In this document: positions 16,755 to 24,339 of the stretch, piece by piece
Layout of the letters: each line of letters opens with the position of its first letter
Position numbering within the stretch: the stretch's first letter is position 1
Assembly: GCA_017934425.1 (NCBI GenBank)
Contig: JAGBJO010000052.1
Location: 1-32,801, forward strand
Direction: 5' to 3'
DNA from: Ruminococcus sp.
GTDB taxonomy: Bacteria; Bacillota; Clostridia; Oscillospirales; Ruminococcaceae
Length of the DNA: 32,801 nucleotides
Notes under the pieces: model-generated
Databases searched by the model: none
The model's input: only the letters and a program-made list of their open reading frames with translations
Told to the model about the DNA's origin: nothing
Position numbers and translations under genes: made by a program

Positions 16755-18410
16755 TTATTTTACAGGCAATTCCACTATAAACGCTGTTCCCTTGCCTGGT
16801 TCACTCTCTACACGGATACTTCCGCCCAGATAGTTCACGCCGTGCTTGACGATGGAAAGCCCCAGACCCGTTCCCTTGATACGGCGGCTGCGGCTCTTGT
16901 CCACACGGTAGAAGCGCTCGAAGATACGGTCGATATGTCCGGCAGGTATACCCGTTCCGGTGTCGGTCACGGTTATCAGCGCCCTTGTGGGGATATGCGA
17001 AACTTTCACCTCATACCGTCCGCCTGCCTTGTTGTATTTTACCGCATTGTCGCAAAGATTGAACAGTACCTCGTCAAGGACAGTGCGATTTGCCTTGACA
17101 GTAACGTGTTCGCCGGTGAGACTTCCGGTAACTCCGGCAGCATCGGCGTTCATTTTAAGGCGGCTGATTATCTCCTGCGCAAGCTGGTATATGTCGATCT
17201 CCTCGTCGTCACGGGGAATGGAGTCCTCGTCCAGCTTGGACAGGGAAACTATATCGTTTATCAGCGTAATGAGCCGGTCGGCTTCCCGGCGGATATTCTC
17301 ACCGAACCCGGCAACGTCCTCCTGCTTTACTATTCCCCCGGCAAGCAGGTCAGCCATTCCGTAAATTGTGGTAAGTGGGGTTTTCAGTTCGTGGGAGACA
17401 TTCGATGTGAACTCCCGGCGCATATTCTCAAGTTCCTGCTGCTCGGTAACGTCCATAATGAACATGACTACGCCGTTTACTCTGCCTGCTCCGCTTGCTG
17501 GACTGGCGATTATCTTCCGCTGTCCGCCGTCAGTCTCCAGGACGAACTCATCGAACCTGCCACCCATAGCGTTCTGCACACACCGTCTGAACCGTTCGCT
17601 GTGATTGAGGGCGAACACGCTCTGCCGTTCCGATTTTTCCGCTCCAAGAAGCGTGTACGCACTGGAATTGCTGGCGAGAATAGCGTTCTTCGGATCAATG
17701 ACCAGCAGTCCCTCCTTCATGCTTTCGGTGATAAGGCTGAACTGCTCACGGTTCTGGCTGAGTTCCTCCATCTGGCGGTAAACCCGGAGATTCTGCTCAC
17801 GCAGTCTGCCCAGAAGGGGTTCAAGTTCTTTGTAGCAGCTTTTCACGTCCGGGCGGTCAAGGTCGATATTATTTATAGGTTTAACGATATGTTTTGACAT
17901 CAGCGATGCCATAAGCAGCGAGCCGAGTATCAACACAAGGATTATCACCGTAAGCGGCTGAAGCATTTTTGTCATCATCATTGATATTGACGGACTCTCG
18001 CCGGATACCCTTATGATACTGCCGTCGTTGAGCCTTTGGGCATAGTTCAGGGTAGTGTGCAGGAGAGTTCTGGAGTAACGCAATGCGCTGCCTGAACCGC
18101 CGTCAAGCGCCTGTATAACTTCCTCACGGTCGGCGTGGTTATCCATTTTGCTGGGATCGCTTTCGTTATCGAATATCACCCTGCCGTCGCTGGCTATCCA
18201 GGTAACACGCAGGCTTCCCATATTCGTCAGCCGGAGAAACTGTCCTCCGCTGAGATTCATGCCGGAAGCGATTATCTCGCCCTGCTGACGCATCTCACGC
18301 AGGGAGTTGTCCAGATATATCTCATGCAACAGCAGCGTCAGAAAAAACATTGCCGCCACAACCGCCAGCGCCGATACCGTCATAACACTCAGGTATATCT
18401 TTCTTGTCAT
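16755..18410 (-). CDS. Membrane sensor histidine kinase, PhoR-like
   Basis: 551 residues. Membrane helix about 8-30, extracytoplasmic sensor about 31-150, second helix about 153-172, linker, PAS-like domain about 222-325 (EGLLVIDPKNAILASNSSA), HisKA with phosphoacceptor H340 (FTSNVSHELKTPLTT), then HATPase: N box NLCDNAVKY 451-459, G1 DTGTGIP 483-489, F box RIFERFYRVD, G2 GTGLGLSIVK 513-522. The order TM-sensor-TM-PAS-HisKA-HATPase matches PhoR/WalK-type kinases. It overlaps the response regulator gene by 4 bp (ATGA). The signal cannot be told from sequence; no phosphate transport genes are in view. Confidence 0.93.
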   Translation of the reverse strand: MTRKIYLSVMTVSALAVVAAMFFLTLLLHEIYLDNSLREMRQQGEIIASGMNLSGGQFLRLTNMGSLRVTWIASDGRVIFDNESDPSKMDNHADREEVIQALDGGSGSALRYSRTLLHTTLNYAQRLNDGSIIRVSGESPSISMMMTKMLQPLTVIILVLILGSLLMASLMSKHIVKPINNIDLDRPDVKSCYKELEPLLGRLREQNLRVYRQMEELSQNREQFSLITESMKEGLLVIDPKNAILASNSSAYTLLGAEKSERQSVFALNHSERFRRCVQNAMGGRFDEFVLETDGGQRKIIASPASGAGRVNGVVMFIMDVTEQQELENMRREFTSNVSHELKTPLTTIYGMADLLAGGIVKQEDVAGFGENIRREADRLITLINDIVSLSKLDEDSIPRDDEEIDIYQLAQEIISRLKMNADAAGVTGSLTGEHVTVKANRTVLDEVLFNLCDNAVKYNKAGGRYEVKVSHIPTRALITVTDTGTGIPAGHIDRIFERFYRVDKSRSRRIKGTGLGLSIVKHGVNYLGGSIRVESEPGKGTAFIVELPVK

Positions 18411-19087
18411 CTGCTGCCGCCGATCTTATAGCCCACGCCTCTGACAGTCTCGATCATATCGCCACATTCTCCCAGTTTTGAGCGGAGGGTACGGATATGC
18501 ACATCAACCGTTCTGCTTTCGCCGGAGAAGTCGTAGCCCCAGACCATTTTTAGAAGCGTGTCACGGGAAAATACCTGCCCCTTGTTTTCCAGGAGTACAT
18601 TGAGCAGGTCATACTCTTTCAGGGTAAGTGCTACCGGCACTCCATTGGCATAGACCTCATGGTTTGCAGGTATCATAGTGATACCGCCGGCAGTTGAATG
18701 AGTCGGGCTTTCCTGCATCTGGCGCTCGCTCCTGCGCAGGACCGCTTTGATACGGGAGATAAGCTCCATAGTACCAAAAGGCTTGGCGATATAGTCATCA
18801 GCGCCGCTGTCGAGTCCCTCCACCTTATCCGGCTCAGAGCCTTTGGCGGAAAGCATTATCACCGGCAGCCGTCTGGTCTGCTCATTGCTGCGAAGACGGC
18901 GGAGTATGGAGATACCGTCCTCCTCCGGCAGCATGATATCCAGCAGCAGAAGGTCTGGGGTCTGCCTGTCCATTGCCGCCCAGAACTGTGACGGAAGCTC
19001 AAATCCCTCCGCCTCCATTCCGCAGCTTTGCAGAGCATAGAGGACAAAGTTTCTGATACCGTATTCATCATCAAGAAGGTATATCAT
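18407..19087 (-). CDS. OmpR/PhoB-family response regulator
   Basis: 226 residues; RBS GAGGTGA is 4 bp upstream of the ATG. Receiver domain 1-115: acidic pair D6-D7, phosphoacceptor D50 (LLLLDIMLPE), switch residue in MLSAKG, and conserved K in DDYIAKPF. Winged-helix DNA-binding domain about 130-224: LTLKEYDLLNVL, RDTLLKMVWGY, RTVDVHIRTLRSKLG and the terminal ETVRGVGYKI. It is the partner of the kinase encoded directly downstream. It lies 78 bp after pckG, separated by a hairpin with a poor T-run, so some read-through from the strong pckG promoter is possible. Confidence 0.94.
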   Translation of the reverse strand: MIYLLDDEYGIRNFVLYALQSCGMEAEGFELPSQFWAAMDRQTPDLLLLDIMLPEEDGISILRRLRSNEQTRRLPVIMLSAKGSEPDKVEGLDSGADDYIAKPFGTMELISRIKAVLRRSERQMQESPTHSTAGGITMIPANHEVYANGVPVALTLKEYDLLNVLLENKGQVFSRDTLLKMVWGYDFSGESRTVDVHIRTLRSKLGECGDMIETVRGVGYKIGGSR

Positions 19088-19114
19088 ATGTCACCTCAAA
19101 AGTTACCTATACAC

Positions 19115-19146
19115 AAATGGCTCCCCGTTTTGCCGGGAAGCCATTT
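19115..19146 (-). terminator. Hairpin downstream of pckG
   Basis: AAATGGCT (19115-19122) pairs with AGCCATTT (19139-19146), with an inner CCCG/CGGG stem. No U-run follows on the minus strand, so termination may be partial. Confidence 0.55.
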
Positions 19147-19165
19147 GAAATATATAAAGGAATTA

Positions 19166-20968
19166 TTACTTGCTGAGTCTTGCCTCGATCTTGTCAAGCT
19201 CATCGTAGAGAGCCTGGGGGATCTTGCCGCCCTTAGCAGCGATGTCCTCATCGTAGTATCTTCTCATCTCAGCGATCTCCTTCTTCCAGAGGTCTGTGTC
19301 AACAGCCAGAAGCTTGTCAAGGATCTCAGGAGTTACCTCGTCCTCGATGCCCTTCAGGTTCAGGTCAGACTTCTTAGGCAGGTAGCCGATAGCAGTCTCA
19401 TCAGCATCAACAGTGCCTTCGCATCTCTTGATGATCCAGTCGAGAACACGCATATTGTCACCGAAACCAGGCCACATGAAGTTGCCGTTCTCGTCCTGCT
19501 TGAACCAGTTAACGTTGAAGATCTTAGGAGCCTTGTCACCGAGGATCTCGCCCATTTCGAGCCAGTGAGCCCAGTAGTCACCAACATTGTAGCCGATGAA
19601 GGGCTTCATAGCCATAGGATCGTGACGGAGAACGCCTACAGCACCAGTAGCAGCAGCTGTTGTCTCAGAGGAAACAGCAGAGCCCATGTAAGTACCGTGT
19701 GTCCAGTCGAATGACTGATATACCAGAGGAGTTGTAGAAGCACGTCTGCCGCCGAAGATGATAGCAGATACGGGAACACCCTCAGGATTGTTGAACTCAG
19801 GAGATATGCAGGGGCAGTTTACAGCGGGAGCTGTGAAACGTGAGTTGGGGTGAGCAAGAGTATTGCCAGCCTCAGTGTACTCAACGCCGTTGACCTTAGC
19901 GCCCTTCCACTCTGTAGCGTTTACAGGAGGAGTCTTTGTGAGCTTCTCCCACCAAACTGTGTTGTCATCGTTATTGATAGCAACGTTTGTGAAGATTGTA
20001 TCCTTCATTGTGGAAGCCAGAGCGTTGGGGTTGGACTTCTCGTTTGTACCAGGAGCAACACCGAAGAAGCCGTTCTCAGGGTTGATAGCGTAGAGTCTGC
20101 CGTCCTTGCCGGGCTTCATCCAAGCGATATCGTCACCAACTGTGAATACCTCATAGCCGTCCTTCTTGTATCCCTCAGGGGGAATCAGCATAGCCAGGTT
20201 GGTCTTACCGCAAGCGGAGGGGAATGCAGCAGTGATGTACTTGATCTCGCCGTCGGGCTTCTTAACGCCCAGAATGAGCATATGCTCAGCCATCCAGCCC
20301 TCATTCTTACCCTGGAAGGAAGCGATACGCAGAGCGAAGCACTTCTTGCCGAGGAGAACGTTTCCGCCGTAAGCAGAGTTGATAGACCAGATCGTATTGT
20401 CCTCAGGGAACTGAACGATGTATCTCTCGTCAGGGTTAACGTCAGCCTTGGAGTGCAGACCTCTTACGAAGTCGTCAGAAACATCACCCAGGTTCTTGAA
20501 AGCGTCAGCGCCCATTCTTGTCATGATGTTCATGTTAAGAACAACGTAGATAGAGTCAGTAACCTCAACGCCTACCTTAGCAAGAGGAGAACCGATAGGG
20601 CCCATAGAATAAGGGATAACGTACATTGTTCTGCCGTCCATAACGCCGTCATACAGCTTGGAAAGCTTAGCGTACATTTCCTTGGGGTCGCACCAGTTGT
20701 TAGTCGGGCCAGCATCTTCCTTGCTTCTTGTGCAGATGAAAGTTCTGTCCTCAACACGAGCAACGTCGTTGGGGTTAGTTCTGTGATAGAGACAACCGGG
20801 GAGCTTTTCCTGGTTCAGCTCGATCATTTCGCCTGTAGCGATAGCTTCCTTACGGAGAGCGTCAAGCTGCTCCTTAGAGCCGTCGATCCAGACAACGTTT
20901 GAAGGCTTACAGAGGGCGATCATCTCGTCTACCCACTTGTTAACATTAGGGTTCTTTGTCAGTGACAT
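19166..20968 (-). CDS. pckG: Phosphoenolpyruvate carboxykinase (GTP)
   Basis: 600 residues, full length for the GTP-dependent family. The P-loop is the GTP-type FPSACGKTNLAM (249-260) with the reactive Cys253; the metal/kinase-2 motif VGDDIAWMK is at 277-285. Other family segments include YVIPYSMGP, IIFGGRRASTTPLVYQ and NWFKQDENGNFMWPGFGDNMRVLDWI. It interconverts oxaloacetate and PEP with GTP/GDP. In succinate-forming ruminococci the enzyme is expected to run in the PEP-carboxylating direction; that direction is inferred. RBS AGGAGG and a perfect-consensus promoter lie upstream. Confidence 0.97.
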   Translation of the reverse strand: MSLTKNPNVNKWVDEMIALCKPSNVVWIDGSKEQLDALRKEAIATGEMIELNQEKLPGCLYHRTNPNDVARVEDRTFICTRSKEDAGPTNNWCDPKEMYAKLSKLYDGVMDGRTMYVIPYSMGPIGSPLAKVGVEVTDSIYVVLNMNIMTRMGADAFKNLGDVSDDFVRGLHSKADVNPDERYIVQFPEDNTIWSINSAYGGNVLLGKKCFALRIASFQGKNEGWMAEHMLILGVKKPDGEIKYITAAFPSACGKTNLAMLIPPEGYKKDGYEVFTVGDDIAWMKPGKDGRLYAINPENGFFGVAPGTNEKSNPNALASTMKDTIFTNVAINNDDNTVWWEKLTKTPPVNATEWKGAKVNGVEYTEAGNTLAHPNSRFTAPAVNCPCISPEFNNPEGVPVSAIIFGGRRASTTPLVYQSFDWTHGTYMGSAVSSETTAAATGAVGVLRHDPMAMKPFIGYNVGDYWAHWLEMGEILGDKAPKIFNVNWFKQDENGNFMWPGFGDNMRVLDWIIKRCEGTVDADETAIGYLPKKSDLNLKGIEDEVTPEILDKLLAVDTDLWKKEIAEMRRYYDEDIAAKGGKIPQALYDELDKIEARLSK

Positions 20969-21048
20969 TGTATTATACCTCCTAAAAAATAATCATTGCA
21001 AAGCGCACCGCATAATACACGGTACATCGGCAATAAGCGCCTATATAT

Positions 21049-21077
21049 ATTATATACAATTTCTTCCGCTCTGTCAA
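21049..21077 (-). promoter_or_regulatory. Consensus sigma-A promoter of pckG
   Basis: Minus strand TTGACA, 17 bp, TATAAT, identical to the consensus. It predicts a leader of about 75 nt and high expression. The rest of the 20969-21317 interval is AT-rich spacer with the divergent promoter at 21241-21268 and nothing else recognised. Confidence 0.88.
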
Positions 21078-21240
21078 TAGCAGTTCTATATTTTTATTAC
21101 CATATTGTTATAAACTTGTCATAGTCAAATTCAGTTAGTATTTCAAAACATCATTGTAACAATCTGCACAAAGGATTCAACAGCAGGTTGTTAAAAAGGT
21201 AGAAAATCACTTACAAATGGAAGTTTCGACAGAAAATCGC

Positions 21241-21268
21241 TTGAATTCTGGTCAAAATGTGATATAAT
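21241..21268 (+). promoter_or_regulatory. Predicted sigma-A promoter of the cytidylate-kinase-like gene
   Basis: TTGAAT, 16 bp, TATAAT, about 50 bp upstream of the TTG start. Confidence 0.65.
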
Positions 21269-21317
21269 AAAATATAGATTAAGACATCTGAATTTATTTG
21301 AAGGGAGACAGATTCCG

Positions 21318-21941
21318 TTGAAGAAAAAGATCATCACCATCGAGCGTCAGTACGGCAGCGGCGGTAGCGTTATCGGCAAGCTGGCTGCGGAAAAGCTCGG
21401 CATCAATTACTATAACAGACAAATACTTGAAATGACCGCTGAAAAGTGCGGCATTTCAGCCGACTACCTTGAATCGGCTGAGGAGAGCGTACCCACAAGC
21501 TTCCTGTACTCCCTGCTTCTGTCGGCTAATCCTGCAAGGACTATGGAGGATAATCTCCCCCTTTCCGATAAGGTGTTCCTTATGGAGAGCCGTATCATCA
21601 CTGAGATAGCTGACGCTGAACCAAGCTTCGTTCTGGTTGGCAGATGCGGAAGCTATATACTTGAGGAAAAAGGCTGCTTCAGCGTATACATCTACGCACC
21701 TCAGGAAGCAAGGCGTGAACGTGCTGTCAAGGAGTACGGTATACCTGAGAATAAGGCTGACAATATCATGAAAAAGGCTGACAAGCGCCGTGAGACTTTC
21801 TACAACGTCAATACCGGAAGAAGCTGGCAGGATAAAGACAGCTACTCCCTGTGCCTGAACAGCGCTGAACTGGGCGACGAACTGTGCGCCGAGATCATTG
21901 TCAAGGCTTTCCAGGAGTATAACGCAAGATTCAAAGATTGA
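21318..21941 (+). CDS. Cytidylate-kinase-like P-loop protein
   Basis: 207 residues starting at a TTG (21318) with GGGAG upstream; no in-frame ATG lies near and the N-terminus MKKKIITIERQYGSGG is what this family shows. The nucleotide-binding loop is RQYGSGGSVIGK (10-21). Later parts (VLVGRCGSYIL, IYAPQEARRERAV, IMKKADKRRETFYNVNTGRSW) fit the Cytidylate_kin2 group, which is widespread in Firmicutes and shares the CMP-kinase fold. True substrate is not established for most members, so CMP kinase activity should not be assumed. Confidence 0.88.
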   Translation: MKKKIITIERQYGSGGSVIGKLAAEKLGINYYNRQILEMTAEKCGISADYLESAEESVPTSFLYSLLLSANPARTMEDNLPLSDKVFLMESRIITEIADAEPSFVLVGRCGSYILEEKGCFSVYIYAPQEARRERAVKEYGIPENKADNIMKKADKRRETFYNVNTGRSWQDKDSYSLCLNSAELGDELCAEIIVKAFQEYNARFKD

Positions 21942-21952
21942 CAATACAGGTA

Positions 21953-22004
21953 CATTGAGTACCTGAAAAGCCGCCGTATGCGGAGGTTTTTCAGATACTC
22001 AATG
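21953..22004. repeat. 52 bp near-perfect palindrome downstream of the kinase-like gene
   Basis: Two 24-base arms (21953-21976 and 21981-22004) pair with a four-base loop TATG, two mismatches and one G-U pair. The outer nine bases, CATTGAGTA and TACTCAATG, match exactly. The left part also folds as CAGGTAC/GTACCTG (21947-21965). It starts 12 bases after the stop codon and could be a terminator-like or fold-back element. Confidence 0.8.
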
Positions 22005-22026
22005 AAAATATATCTCTCTTCCGGAG

Positions 22027-22060
22027 CGTCCCTGAATAACATTCAGGGACGTTTCGTTTT
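22027..22060 (+). terminator. Rho-independent terminator, possibly bidirectional
   Basis: CGTCCCTGAAT (22027-22037) pairs perfectly with ATTCAGGGACG (22041-22051), loop AAC, followed by TTTCGTTTT. The stop codon of the opposing acetyltransferase gene lies inside the T-rich tail. Confidence 0.85.
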
Positions 22061-22475
22061 AAAGCGACTTCTGCATCCAGACGTGTGGACAACCCTCGTC
22101 ATCATAGCGCTCGTCAGTCTGGATATAGCCAGAGCGCTCATAGAAACCTGCCGCCCTGACCTGTGCAGAGAGCATAGCCTTACTGCCTCCCTGACTTGCT
22201 ATGTATTCCTCAGCCGCCCGAAGCACCTTTGCGCCCAGATGTTTTCCACGCATAGTCTTCTGCACCGCTATCCTTCCAATAACATGGCACTCTCGTTCTT
22301 CGCAGTAATACACCCGGCATACCGCCGCCGGGGTATCCTCATCAAAAAGCACGATATGCACCGAAACGTCGTCGATCTGGTCAAACTCGTTAACAAATCC
22401 CTGCTCCTCCATAAATACCGCCCTGCGGATAGCCTCCGCTTCTCTGGTAAGATGAGCGTTAACCTGTACTCTCAT
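22059..22475 (-). CDS. GNAT family N-acetyltransferase
   Basis: 138 residues from ATG 22475 (AGGAG upstream); a reading to 22502 crosses a terminator and is not preferred. Small single-domain GNAT: N-terminal RRAVFMEEQGFVNEFDQIDD resembles the YitI/ElaA branch; the acetyl-CoA loop region is RIAVQKTMRGKHLGAKVL (R/Q-x-x-G-x-G/A variant), and the C-terminal part has AGFYERSGY. Substrate unknown. Confidence 0.88.
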   Translation of the reverse strand: MRVQVNAHLTREAEAIRRAVFMEEQGFVNEFDQIDDVSVHIVLFDEDTPAAVCRVYYCEERECHVIGRIAVQKTMRGKHLGAKVLRAAEEYIASQGGSKAMLSAQVRAAGFYERSGYIQTDERYDDEGCPHVWMQKSL

Positions 22476-22497
22476 ATTGTCTCCTTTCAAAAATAAT

Positions 22498-22533
22498 GGC
22501 ATTCAGGGAAAATCTCCCCGAATGCCTTTTTTT
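22498..22533 (-). terminator. Strong hairpin between the CPBP and GNAT genes
   Basis: GGCATTC (22498-22504) pairs with GAATGCC (22520-22526). On the minus strand it directly follows the CPBP stop codon and is followed by ATTATTTTTG; on the plus strand seven T follow. Confidence 0.8.
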
Positions 22534-23726
22534 CAGCTTATGTAAGTAAAGTGGTAAAGTGTGAAAAATACCCCAATGAATATTGCCAGGTCAAGCGGCA
22601 GCGAAGACGATGCCACCTGAAAGCCTCTTGTACTCTGGTTAGGAGTATTCACCGGCAGTCTGTCACCTGTCCAGAATATCAGCAGCATTATCGCACCAAG
22701 TACACCGGCTGCTACCATAGTTATCTGTAGTATAAGGTACATTTCAGACATCGTGTTTTTCATCGACTCCATAAGAAGCGTTACTGCCCCCAGAAATATC
22801 CTAACTGATATCGCCGGAATAACTGAGCCATGTTTCAGGGTGATATGTCCCAGGAAAATGCCGATGCACATACTTGTTATGAATCCGCCTATATGCCCCT
22901 GGAAAAGTCCGAAAAGTATCGCCGTGAAAATTACTGCGAACCTCTGTGATGCCTTTGAGAAAACCTTCAGAAGCAGTCCACGGTAGAAAAGTTCCTCCGT
23001 AACGGGTGCAGCAAATACCGTGTACAGTATCAGCGCCGCCATTCCAAGCCCTGTTTTGGTCTGGGTATAGTCACTGACGGTGGTTATATCTATTCCATAC
23101 TTTGAGAACACGTTGGTAGTAAACATAGCCGCATACGTAGCAGTTACCCAGAGAAGCAGACCGCCCAGGCAGTACTGCAATATCGTGCCGAAGCCGAAGT
23201 CCTTTGTCCTTATGAGGGATACAGGACGGATCCTTGCCTTTTTCATACCGACGAACGCCAGTGCTGTGTTAAAAATCGGGTATATCAGAAGCCGCAGGGA
23301 AGCCAGTATCGAGGAATTCTTCATGAACTCAAACGCCGCATCTGAACTTACGTCCGGGTTTTTGACGGTAAGTGCATACACTATCAGCACAGTCAGCAGA
23401 TAGGTTATACCATAAGTCAGCAAGAACTGGAAAAGGACTGCCCAGCCGCCGATGGAGTAATGTTTTTTCAGGTTAATCCGTTCTTCGTAGTCCGGCTCAA
23501 GCGGCAGTTCATAGCCTACCTCCTGGATAAGCGGCTGTATACCTGAATAGTCGCCGCCAAAGCCCTTATATTCCGTAGGATTTTCAAAGGGGTCATACCT
23601 GTCGATAAGCTTGCCGCCGGACTGTTCAAGTTCTTTCTGGGCAAGCTGGCGGTTAAGCTGAGCGATCTCGTGGTTAAGCGCAGTTATCTCCGCCCTGTAC
23701 TGTTCAGGGGAAATATTCTCCTCCAT
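22533..23726 (-). CDS. CPBP-family (Abi/CAAX protease-like) membrane protein
   Basis: 397 residues; RBS AGGAGGGG is 3-4 bases before the ATG. An N-terminal soluble part 1-88 begins with a short coiled coil (about 8-35), followed by about eight membrane segments. CPBP motif 1 is present (TEELFYRG, E244-E245-R249), as is motif 2 (FGLFQGH, H278). The usual third motif HxxxN is not seen: the expected place reads PAISVRIFLG (304-313). The family contains intramembrane glutamic proteases as well as proteins of other or unknown role; loss of the last motif makes full protease activity uncertain. Confidence 0.85.
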   Translation of the reverse strand: MEENISPEQYRAEITALNHEIAQLNRQLAQKELEQSGGKLIDRYDPFENPTEYKGFGGDYSGIQPLIQEVGYELPLEPDYEERINLKKHYSIGGWAVLFQFLLTYGITYLLTVLIVYALTVKNPDVSSDAAFEFMKNSSILASLRLLIYPIFNTALAFVGMKKARIRPVSLIRTKDFGFGTILQYCLGGLLLWVTATYAAMFTTNVFSKYGIDITTVSDYTQTKTGLGMAALILYTVFAAPVTEELFYRGLLLKVFSKASQRFAVIFTAILFGLFQGHIGGFITSMCIGIFLGHITLKHGSVIPAISVRIFLGAVTLLMESMKNTMSEMYLILQITMVAAGVLGAIMLLIFWTGDRLPVNTPNQSTRGFQVASSSLPLDLAIFIGVFFTLYHFTYIS

Positions 23727-23794
23727 ACAGCCCCTCCTTTACAAAATGATACAAGGTCATTATAACATACTTCACGGCAAAAAGCAATATTTAC

Positions 23795-23932
23795 GCCGAA
23801 AAAAATCAAGCTGAGCCAGCTTGACCGCTTATCACGTTGACGCTCGTTAACTCGCTTACTATTTAGAAGCGGAACTTTTACCGTCGCTCAACCTGATTTT
23901 CATTGGGACTTAGTTATCAGGATTTTTTCGGC
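23795..23932 (-). repeat. Structured dispersed repeat, copy B
   Basis: The core 23807-23915 (minus strand) aligns with 29701-29810 (plus strand) at roughly 85-90% by eye. It ends in hairpin CAAGCTG-GCT-CAGCTTG. The copy is bounded by inverted ends GCCGAAAAAAATC (23795-23807) and GATTTTTTCGGC (23921-23932); an inner CCTGAT/ATCAGG stem is present. The terminal hairpin plus T-run on the minus strand can terminate the small Cys-rich gene that ends at 23948. The rest of 23727-23947 is AT-rich spacer. Confidence 0.85.
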
Positions 23933-23947
23933 AAGCTGCAACACGCC

Positions 23948-24133
23948 CTAATTCTGGTGGCGCACCACGCCGTACTCATCGTCAAGGCGGAAGTAGGGGC
24001 AGGCGTAGTTCGTACCCTGTAGGAATCGTGCCATTTCGTCCTCGTCCAGGTTCACCATACAGACGTAGCACTCATAGTCATCGTCATAGACATAGTTGGT
24101 GCAGGCTTCGCAGTTTGTTGCGGATTTCTTCAT
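23948..24133 (-). CDS. Small Cys-rich protein, DUF6472-like
   Basis: 61 residues from ATG 24133 (RBS AAAGGA); a longer reading to 24307 crosses a repeat element and is rejected. Composition is acidic with five cysteines (C8, C11, C22, C25, C45) in the pattern NCEAC...YECYVC...YACPYF, suggesting a zinc-ribbon-like fold. It resembles the short DUF6472 proteins common in Clostridia. Function unknown. A MITE-like element sits directly upstream of its RBS, so its promoter is inside or beyond that element. Confidence 0.75.
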   Translation of the reverse strand: MKKSATNCEACTNYVYDDDYECYVCMVNLDEDEMARFLQGTNYACPYFRLDDEYGVVRHQN

Positions 24134-24152
24134 TATTATCAGTCCTTTCTTA

Positions 24153-24260
24153 GAACCTGTCCACATAGGGCGAATGTACGGATTTTCAGGCATAATTTTG
24201 TCGGTGACAAGGCAAAAATCCGCCGAAAAGACGTGCATGAATCCCCATGTGGACAGGTTC
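24153..24260. mobile_element. MITE-like element, 108 bp with 14 bp terminal inverted repeats
   Basis: Ends GAACCTGTCCACAT (24153-24166) and ATGTGGACAGGTTC (24247-24260) are perfect inverted repeats, flanked on both sides by TTA (24150-24152 and 24261-24263), a likely target duplication. The interior can fold back (GGATTTT...AAAAATCC around TTGTCGGTGACAA) and encodes nothing. A 3 bp TNA duplication would suit an IS5-family (IS1031-like) transposase acting in trans; none is in the window. Confidence 0.8.
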
Positions 24261-24270
24261 TTATACAGAG

Positions 24271-24299
24271 AAAACAGCGGCAGGTTTCCCGTGCCGCTG
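24271..24299 (-). terminator. Terminator of the carbohydrate-binding lipoprotein gene
   Basis: CAGCGGCA (24275-24282) pairs with TGCCGCTG (24292-24299); on the minus strand TTTTC follows. Confidence 0.75.
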
Positions 24300-24339
24300 C
24301 TTCCCATTAGGGTGGTTTATATGAAAAGTGAGGATTACA

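Noticed and set aside
19850-20902. 350-codon plus-strand frame opposite pckG
   Set aside because: Antisense shadow of a highly conserved, high-expression enzyme gene; no RBS or domain.
24134-24307. Extension of the small Cys-rich protein through the MITE
   Set aside because: The added residues are encoded by the repeat element, and the internal ATG has its own RBS.
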